Positions 59,101-64,000 of a DNA stretch of 64,000 nucleotides are shown here, one piece after another. The stretch spans positions 1-64,000 of the forward strand of contig NZ_CALLVK010000025.1 of assembly GCF_938010525.1 (NCBI RefSeq), given 5' to 3'. The notes below the pieces were generated by a model. The model did no database searches and was not told the origin of the DNA. It saw only the letters and a program-made list of their open reading frames with translations. Position 1 is the first letter of the stretch. The number at the start of each line of letters is the position of its first letter. The translations under genes and the position numbers were made by a program. Origin of the DNA: Abiotrophia sp938010525 (GTDB taxonomy: Bacteria > Bacillota > Bacilli > Lactobacillales > Aerococcaceae).

Positions 59101-59783
59101 AAGACCATCCAAGATGGCTTGTTGCCTGATAAACGGAAGGCATCTAAGATGTCCAAGCGACGAATCGCCCGCATCCGTTTTTGACCTGTAGCGGTCTTGA
59201 GCACTTCCTTCAATTCCGCACATTCTGCTTCTAAATCAACAGCATCCAACAATTCCTTGATGGCTTCTGCCCCCATTTTAGCATAGAAACGGTCACCGTA
59301 TTCGCGTTTTTTCTCACGGTATTCCATCTCAGTCAAGAGAGACTTGCGTTCTAATGGGGTGTCACCGCTGTCGATTACAACATATGAAGCGAAGTAGATA
59401 ACTTCTTCCAAGAGTCGTGGGCTCATGTCCAAGACCAAGCCCATCCGGCTTGGGATTCCTTTGAAGTACCATACGTGAGTGACAGGCGCTGCCAACTCAA
59501 TATGCCCCATCCGTTCGCGACGGACTTTGGCACGCGTTACTTCGACGCCACAACGGTCGCAGACCCGACCCTTATAGCGAATTCGTTTGAGCTTCCCACA
59601 GCTACATTCCCAGTCCTTAGTTGGACCAAAGATGCGCTCGCAGAATAAGCCGTCTTTTTCTGGTTTTAGCGTCCGGTAGTTGATAGTTTCAGGTTTTTTG
59701 ACCTCACCATAGGACCAACTCCGAATTTTTTCTGGAGACGCTAGGCCAATTTGCATCGCTTCAAAATTATTTACATCGATCAA
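56148..59783 (-). CDS. rpoC: RNA polymerase beta' subunit
   Basis: 1211-residue catalytic subunit. The zinc-binding N-terminus has CSCGKLKRIRYKGRVCDRC. The active-site NADFDGDQMAVH holds three magnesium Asp. The bridge-helix region PIAMMSDSGARGN and the second zinc site CGTDRG...CDTNHGVCKKCYG are present. It starts with TTG at 59783, as does B. subtilis rpoC, about seven bases after AGGAGG. It follows rpoB by 84 bases. Confidence 0.98.
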   Translation of the reverse strand: MIDVNNFEAMQIGLASPEKIRSWSYGEVKKPETINYRTLKPEKDGLFCERIFGPTKDWECSCGKLKRIRYKGRVCDRCGVEVTRAKVRRERMGHIELAAPVTHVWYFKGIPSRMGLVLDMSPRLLEEVIYFASYVVIDSGDTPLERKSLLTEMEYREKKREYGDRFYAKMGAEAIKELLDAVDLEAECAELKEVLKTATGQKRMRAIRRLDILDAFRLSGNKPSWMVLDVLPVIPPDIRPMVQLEGGRFATSDLNDLYRRVINRNNRLKRLLDLGAPNIIVQNEKRMLQEAVDALIDNGRRGRAVTGPGNRALKSLSHMLKGKQGRFRQNLLGKRVDYSGRSVIVVGPNLKMYQCGLPKEMAIELFKPFVMKELVERGIAGNIKNAKRMIETQDTAIWPVIEEVIKEHPVLLNRAPTLHRLGIQAFEPTLVEGRAIRLHPLVCEAYNADFDGDQMAVHVPLSEEAQAEARLLMLAAQNILNPKDGKPVVTPSQDMVLGNYYLTLEEAGRIGEGLVVSDVSEAEIAYQNGYVHLHTRIAIPAKALVGKPFTDWQKERLMVTTVGKLLFNEIMPPEFPYLNEPSHENLTEKTPDKYFLEAGVNVPEAIAAMDLVPPFKKKDLGRIIAQVFKRFKITETSVMLDRMKNLGYKFSTRAGITVGAADVLRLESKGEILEKAHSRVDNITKQYRRGLITDDERYESVIRTWEQAKDQIQEELRKSLPRLNPIAMMSDSGARGNISNFTQLAGMRGNMAAPSGRIIELPITSNFREGLSVLEMFISTHGARKGMTDTALKTADSGYLTRRLVDVAQDVIIREDDCGTDRGMTVRAIMDGNSVIESLEERLIGRYARKTVRHPETGQVLVEANHIITEDMADAIVAAGIEEVTIRSVFTCDTNHGVCKKCYGRNLATGSEVEVGEAVGTIAAQSIGEPGTQLTMRTFHTGGVAGGGDITQGLPRIQEIFEARHPKGQATITEVAGIIESIVEKESDRSRDITVKGVTDTRTYNVPYTSRLKVAEGDSVERGQALTEGSIDPKELLRVTDVLTVENYLLREVQAVYRGQGVEIGDKHVEVMVRQMLRKVRVMDPASTDILPGALLDISDFAKANTNAIQAGEVPATARPVLMGITKAALETKSFISAASFQETTRVLTDAAIRGKKDALLGLKENVTIGKLIPAGTGMTRYRKLETNIQPPVVEAEDEDIELENQAPAKA

Positions 59784-59867
59784 AGGGCTGACCTCCTCTT
59801 TCTTTTGTATTGTTCTGTTAGGATTGCCAGCCTAGCCTAGACTTGCTAGGCTAGGGGCTCCTAAAAC

Positions 59868-62800
59868 TTAGTCTAATGAATCGAGTTCGTCTTCAACCGC
59901 TGAATCGATCAAGTCTTCCGCGATTGCCTGTTCGTCAAGGTTAATCTCAGTCTTTGGTTCTTCACCTTCATCTTCGGCTTCTGCTGCATGATGGTGGGCC
60001 ATTTGATCAGCCTTATAGCGGTCGAGGGCATTGAAGTTGATTACTTCATCCTCATCGTCGTCATCGCGTAATTCGATTTCTTGATTATGTTCATCCAAGA
60101 CCTTGAGATCCAAGCCTAGGGCTTGCAATTCCTTAACAAGGACGCGGAAGGATTCCGGCACACCAGGACGTGGAATTGGTTGACCTTTGACGATGGCTTC
60201 GTAGGTTTTCACCCGGCCGACTACGTCGTCAGACTTGTAGGTTAAGATTTCTTGCAAGGTATAAGCGGCACCATAAGCTTCCAAGGCCCAAACTTCCATC
60301 TCCCCGAAACGTTGCCCACCAAATTGAGCTTTACCACCCAATGGTTGTTGGGTAACCAGAGAGTATGGACCTGTTGAACGAGCGTGCAACTTGTCGTCGA
60401 CCATGTGGGCCAACTTAATCATGTACATAACCCCAACAGAGACCTTACGGTCAAATGGTTCACCGGTTCGACCATCATATAAGATAGTCTTAGCGTCAGC
60501 TTCTAAGCCAGCTTCCTTAACTGTTGCCCAGACATCTTCTTCACTAGCACCGTCAAAGACAGGTGTTGCAATCTTGATGCCCATTTCGCGAGCAGCCATC
60601 CCCAAGTGTAACTCTAGGACTTGCCCGATGTTCATACGGGATGGAACCCCTAACGGGTTCAACATGATATCAACTGGGGTACCATCTGGTAAGAATGGCA
60701 TATCTTCTTCCGGCATGATAAGGGAGACAACCCCTTTGTTACCGTGACGACCGGCCATCTTATCCCCTTCGTTAATTTTACGTTTTTGTACGATGTAGAC
60801 GCGGACCAGCTTGTTGACACCTGGTGCCAATTCGTCGCCAGCTTCGCGGGTAAAGATTTTAACGTCGTGGACAATCCCGCCCCCGCCGTGTGGCACACGC
60901 AAGGAAGTATCACGTACTTCACGCGCCTTCTCACCGAAGATAGCGTGGAGCAAGCGTTCTTCTGCAGACAACTCGGTCACACCTTTTGGTGTTACCTTAC
61001 CAACTAAGATATCGCCGTCTTTTACTTCCGCACCGATACAGATAATTCCGTCTTTGTCTAAGTACTTGAGGGCATCTTCGGACACGTTTGGAATTTCGCG
61101 TGTAATTTCTTCAGGCCCTAACTTGGTGTCACGAGACTCTGATTCATATTCTTCAATGTGGATAGAAGTATAAACATCGTCTTTGACCAGACGTTCAGAC
61201 ATGATAACCGCGTCCTCATAGTTATACCCTTCCCAAGTCATGAAGGCTACCAATGGGTTCTGACCGAGGGCCATTTCCCCATTTTGCATAGATGGACCAT
61301 CTGCTAAGATTTCCAAAGCATCAACTTGGTCACCTAATTCTACGATTGGACGTTGGTTGTAACAGGTCCCAGCGTTAGAACGTGCAAACTTGGTTAAACG
61401 GTATTCGTCAACTTCACCTTCTGGTGTGCGTACGCGCACCTTGTTAGCATCGACATAAATCACTTCACCGGCGCGTTTACATAAGAGCGCAGCCCCTGAG
61501 TCGTGCGCTGCCTTATATTCCATCCCAGTCCCAATCAGTGGGGATTGCGGATTAATAAGTGGCACAGCTTGACGTTGCATGTTGGCACCCATCAAGGCCC
61601 GGTTGGAGTCGTCGTTTTCCAAGAACGGAATGCTAGCAGTCGCGACAGCGACAACTTGTTTTGGTGACACGTCCATGTAGTCTACTTGGTCAACGTTAAC
61701 CTCAATGTTTTGTGAACGGAAACGCGCCATAACTAGGTCTTTCGCGAAGGTTCCGTCCTCATTGAGTTTAGAGTTGGCTTGGGCTACTACATACAAGTCT
61801 TCCTCGTCCGCTGCTAGGTAGTCAATTTCGGTCGTGACACGGTGTGGCGTAACCGATTTGTCCACTTTACGGTAAGGCGTCTCAATAAAACCATACTTGT
61901 TAATCTTCGCATAAGAAGACAAGCTGTTAATCAACCCGATGTTAGGACCTTCTGGCGTCTCGATTGGACACATACGACCGTAGTGAGAGTAGTGAACGTC
62001 CCGCACTTCATAGCCGGCACGGTCCCGCGTCAAACCACCAGGCCCTAAGGCTGATAGACGACGTTTGTGGGTCAATTCCCCGAGTGGGTTAACTTGGTCC
62101 ATGAATTGTGACAACTGGGAGGAACCGAAAAATTCCTTAATAGCCGCTACCACTGGACGAATGTTAATTAATTGTTGTGGCGTGATGGTCGCAACGTCTT
62201 GGAGCGACATACGCTCACGCACTACCCGTTCCATCCGGGATAGCCCGATACGGAATTGGTTTTGCAATAATTCACCGACTGAACGGATACGACGGTTAGC
62301 CAAGTGGTCGATATCGTCTGTAACACCAATTCCTTGGTCTAAGTAGAGATAGTAGTTCATTGACGCAATAATGTCAGCTGGCGTCAAGCACTTAATCTTC
62401 TCAATATTCCCGTTGCCGATTAAGTTAATCACTTGCTCTGGGTTCTTAGGTGAATAAACTTTGATGATTTGTAAATCGATTGGTTGAGCTACCACACTAT
62501 CTTCAGAAGGATAGAGGGTCACCTTATTCAAGCCAGACTCTAAATGAGGGATCAAAGCTTGAACGCGTTCTTGATCCAAGACCGTTCCTTCTTCAAAGAG
62601 CACTTCGCCTGTTTCTGGGTTAACCAAGGTTTCTGCCAAGGTCAAGCCAATCAAACGGTTCTTGAGGTGGAGCTTTTTATTGATCTTGTAACGACCTACA
62701 GGTGCTAGATCATAGCGACGTGGGTCGAAGAAGCGCGCAACCAAGAGGTTACGTGAGCTTTCTGCGGTCTTAGGTTCACCTGGACGAAGACGCTCGTAAA

Positions 62801-63518
62801 TGTCCTTCAAGGCTTCTTCCGTACGAGAATCTTGAATATTTTTGTGAACATCCTTCTCGATAGTTAAGTCTAAGAGCTCAGATTGGCCGAAGATATCATA
62901 AATCTCGTCATCTGAACCAAAACCTAAGGCACGCATCAAGACAGTCAATGGAATCTTCCGGGTCCGGTCGATACGGACATAGGCAATCCCCTTAGCATCT
63001 GATTCAAATTCCAACCAAGCCCCACGGTTAGGAATAACCGTAGAAGTATAGCTGTGGCGGCCTTTCTTGTCCATACGGTCGTGGAAATAGACACCAGGAG
63101 AACGCACCAACTGGGAAACGATAACCCGTTCCGCCCCGTTGATAATGAAGGTCCCCATTTCGGTCATGATTGGGAAGTCCCCGAAGAAGACTTCTTGTTC
63201 TTTGACTTCACCTGTCTCTTTGTTGAACAGGCGCAAGGTTACATAGATTGGTTTTGAGTAGTTAGCGTCATGGCTACGAGCTTCTTCTAAGCTATACTTA
63301 GCTTCCTTGAACTCATAGTCTACAAAATGAAGTTCCAAGTTCTCCGAATGATCGACAATCGGCGAAATGTCCTCGAACATCACTTTTAGCCCTTCATCCA
63401 AGAACCATTTGTAGGAATCCGTTTGGATTTCAATCAAGTTCGGCAACTCTAAGACTTCGTCGATACGCGCATAGCTTCGACGCTCAGCTTTTTTACCGTA
63501 TTTCACGATATGACTCAA
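59868..63518 (-). CDS. rpoB: RNA polymerase beta subunit
   Basis: 1216-residue subunit. SQLSQFMDQVNPLGELTHKR is the rifampicin pocket with the Asp, His and Ser hot-spot residues intact. GPNIGLINSLSSYAKIN and KMAGRHGNKGVVS are core motifs. The C-terminal 50 residues are an acidic tail. I choose a TTG start at 63518, giving MSHIVKYGKKAERRSYARI, which matches the usual N-terminus and lies six bases after AGGGGTG. The frame is open twelve codons further but lacks a ribosome site there. Preceded by a structured leader and consensus promoter. Confidence 0.97.
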   Translation of the reverse strand: MSHIVKYGKKAERRSYARIDEVLELPNLIEIQTDSYKWFLDEGLKVMFEDISPIVDHSENLELHFVDYEFKEAKYSLEEARSHDANYSKPIYVTLRLFNKETGEVKEQEVFFGDFPIMTEMGTFIINGAERVIVSQLVRSPGVYFHDRMDKKGRHSYTSTVIPNRGAWLEFESDAKGIAYVRIDRTRKIPLTVLMRALGFGSDDEIYDIFGQSELLDLTIEKDVHKNIQDSRTEEALKDIYERLRPGEPKTAESSRNLLVARFFDPRRYDLAPVGRYKINKKLHLKNRLIGLTLAETLVNPETGEVLFEEGTVLDQERVQALIPHLESGLNKVTLYPSEDSVVAQPIDLQIIKVYSPKNPEQVINLIGNGNIEKIKCLTPADIIASMNYYLYLDQGIGVTDDIDHLANRRIRSVGELLQNQFRIGLSRMERVVRERMSLQDVATITPQQLINIRPVVAAIKEFFGSSQLSQFMDQVNPLGELTHKRRLSALGPGGLTRDRAGYEVRDVHYSHYGRMCPIETPEGPNIGLINSLSSYAKINKYGFIETPYRKVDKSVTPHRVTTEIDYLAADEEDLYVVAQANSKLNEDGTFAKDLVMARFRSQNIEVNVDQVDYMDVSPKQVVAVATASIPFLENDDSNRALMGANMQRQAVPLINPQSPLIGTGMEYKAAHDSGAALLCKRAGEVIYVDANKVRVRTPEGEVDEYRLTKFARSNAGTCYNQRPIVELGDQVDALEILADGPSMQNGEMALGQNPLVAFMTWEGYNYEDAVIMSERLVKDDVYTSIHIEEYESESRDTKLGPEEITREIPNVSEDALKYLDKDGIICIGAEVKDGDILVGKVTPKGVTELSAEERLLHAIFGEKAREVRDTSLRVPHGGGGIVHDVKIFTREAGDELAPGVNKLVRVYIVQKRKINEGDKMAGRHGNKGVVSLIMPEEDMPFLPDGTPVDIMLNPLGVPSRMNIGQVLELHLGMAAREMGIKIATPVFDGASEEDVWATVKEAGLEADAKTILYDGRTGEPFDRKVSVGVMYMIKLAHMVDDKLHARSTGPYSLVTQQPLGGKAQFGGQRFGEMEVWALEAYGAAYTLQEILTYKSDDVVGRVKTYEAIVKGQPIPRPGVPESFRVLVKELQALGLDLKVLDEHNQEIELRDDDDEDEVINFNALDRYKADQMAHHHAAEAEDEGEEPKTEINLDEQAIAEDLIDSAVEDELDSLD

Positions 63519-63568
63519 GCGATTCACCCCTATAATATAATCTAAGAACACCACTTTACATTAAGGTT

Positions 63569-63586
63569 ACAATTATTAATAATTGT
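63569..63586. promoter_or_regulatory. Perfect 18-bp palindrome in the rpoB leader
   Basis: ACAATTATTAATAATTGT is its own reverse complement. It overlaps a second perfect palindrome TTGTTAACAA (63583-63592). It lies between the attenuator and the rpoB ribosome site, so it could be a DNA operator or an RNA hairpin that follows attenuation. Confidence 0.5.
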
Positions 63587-63618
63587 TAACAAATGACATT
63601 TTTCGGTCTTTGAAGCGC

Positions 63619-63666
63619 AAAAAAAAGACAACAGAACCAACTCATCGGAGTGACGTTACATGTTGT
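63619..63666 (-). terminator. Intrinsic attenuator in the rpoB leader
   Basis: On the minus strand ACAACA (63666-63661) pairs with TGTTGT (63633-63628). Inside this stem lie AAC/GTT and ACTC/GAGT pairs around a CGAT loop. Eight U (63626-63619) follow. It lies about 100 bases before rpoB and 70-115 after the promoter start, so transcripts may end here. The element is a candidate for the Lacto-rpoB RNA motif described in lactic acid bacteria. Confidence 0.65.
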
Positions 63667-63681
63667 TTAGGCCTCAAACAC

Positions 63682-63705
63682 CGGCTTGGACAAGATTTCA
63701 AGCCG
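63682..63705 (-). ncRNA. Upstream hairpin of the rpoB leader RNA
   Basis: CGGCTTG (63705-63699 on the minus strand) pairs with CAAGCCG (63688-63682) across a 10-base loop. It forms the 5' stem of a leader that continues into the attenuator. A shorter CTTG/CAAG pairing within the loop could compete with it. Confidence 0.55.
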
Positions 63706-63742
63706 CATTTACTTTCTAAAGTGCATACTCTTGCATCTGAAT

Positions 63743-63771
63743 ATTATACGGATTTCAAGTCCTTTTGTCAA
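63743..63771 (-). promoter_or_regulatory. rpoBC promoter
   Basis: Fully consensus minus-strand TTGACA (63771-63766), 17 bases, TATAAT (63748-63743). Gives a leader of about 218 bases before the TTG start. Confidence 0.92.
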
Positions 63772-63799
63772 GGGGGACTAGCCTCTTAAACCCAAGCAT

Positions 63800-63826
63800 C
63801 GAGCCCTCTGCAGAGCAAAGGGCTCG
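63800..63826 (-). terminator. pyrD terminator
   Basis: CGAGCCCT (63800-63807) / AGGGCTCG (63819-63826) with inner CTGCAG, about 20 bases past the pyrD stop. No clear U tract, so strength is uncertain. Confidence 0.6.
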
Positions 63827-63847
63827 GTGATTGTTTATCTACTAAAC

Positions 63848-64000
63848 TTAGTCAATCTCACGTAATTTACCCCTGAAATCATCTAAGCTCTTATAGCCCT
63901 TTGCTTCCATAATAGCCTCCAGCTCAGCGACCAGACGCTCAAAGATGCCTACGCCTTCTTGGTGAAGGGCCGTCCCTACCTGAACTAAACTAGCCCCACA
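63848..64000 (-). CDS. pyrD: Dihydroorotate dehydrogenase, class 1A (3' end only)
   Basis: The last 50 residues of a gene that enters from the right edge. The translation reads GASLVQVGTALHQEG, VGIFERLVAELEAIMEAKGY and ends DDFRGKLREID. This is the C-terminus of fumarate-dependent PyrDA of lactic acid bacteria, where GTALHQEG closes the FMN phosphate site. It oxidises dihydroorotate to orotate in pyrimidine synthesis. No start is present in the window. Confidence 0.88.
   Translation of the reverse strand, partial: CGASLVQVGTALHQEGVGIFERLVAELEAIMEAKGYKSLDDFRGKLREID

Noticed and set aside
62060..62160. Rifampicin-resistance changes in rpoB
   Set aside because: The Asp, His and Ser hot-spot residues are wild type. 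The Val and Gly differences from E. coli lie at positions that vary naturally among Gram-positive bacteria.
1..64000. CRISPR arrays, prophage, transposases or tRNA clusters
   Set aside because: No regularly spaced repeats with unique spacers, no transposase or integrase motifs, and no tRNA cloverleaf with T-loop sequence were found on either strand by reading. A dedicated tRNA scan was not possible.

Overview
This window comes from a low-to-mid GC Gram-positive bacterium of the order Lactobacillales. An Aerococcaceae member such as Abiotrophia would fit, but that name is inference and needs rpoB or 16S typing. The evidence is the gene content: a fructose-bisphosphate-type L-lactate dehydrogenase, a fructose PTS operon (fruR-fruK-fruA), the pth-mfd-rqcP-divIC-tilS-hpt-ftsH-hslO-dusB cluster, the str operon, TTG starts on rpoB and rpoC, class 1A PyrD, strong AGGAGG ribosome sites, and a structured rpoB leader of the kind described in lactic acid bacteria. 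No phage, insertion sequence, CRISPR array or tRNA gene was found.

Layout. 1-445: tandem promoters and 5' leader of an rRNA operon that runs off the left edge on the minus strand. 446-3307 (minus): M42 aminopeptidase, metallo-beta-lactamase-fold protein and lipoate-protein ligase. 3397-5311 (minus): OmpR-type two-component pair. 5472-7901 (plus): acyl-CoA-dehydrogenase-like flavoprotein and a secreted protein. 8029-12361 (plus): YesN/YesM two-component system with a membrane-anchored sugar-binding protein. It is separated by a p60-type peptidoglycan hydrolase and tyrS from a galactose-type ABC transporter (mglA-mglC-mglB, 15903-19585) that it probably controls. 19891-31923 (minus): housekeeping cluster from dusB back to pth. 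32105-33064: ldh. 33161-36805: fructose operon with three 21-bp-phased operator repeats. 37058-38705: bacitracin-type ABC exporter. 38818-43273: rpsL-rpsG-fusA-tuf. 43534-45536: small accessory enzymes (YjbR-like, Nudix, GNAT, ASCH). 45669-53162: accessory phosphodiester uptake locus. 53387-55892: lysS and a nucleotidyltransferase. 56148-63518: rpoB-rpoC. 63848-64000: the 3' end of pyrD.

The most unusual part is 45669-53162. A cytoplasmic glycerophosphodiester phosphodiesterase is co-transcribed with a three-gene AfuABC-like ABC importer. Next to it lies a 687-residue regulator that joins a LacI-type DNA-binding and effector region to a complete ABC-type solute-binding domain, with no signal peptide or membrane segment. 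This looks like a two-input cytoplasmic sensor for imported phosphodiesters or their products. An MgtC-family membrane protein is translationally coupled behind it.

Regulatory DNA is unusually legible. It includes duplicated rRNA promoters 90 bp apart, a perfect WalR box upstream of the p60 hydrolase, an intrinsic attenuator in the rpoB leader, a tuf promoter embedded in a long inverted repeat, a perfect 26-bp palindrome upstream of a GNAT gene, and cre-like sites in front of the sugar and phosphodiester operons. The extracellular proteins that would normally be lipoproteins (MglB, the AfuA-like binding protein and the protein at 6684) all lack a lipobox cysteine.
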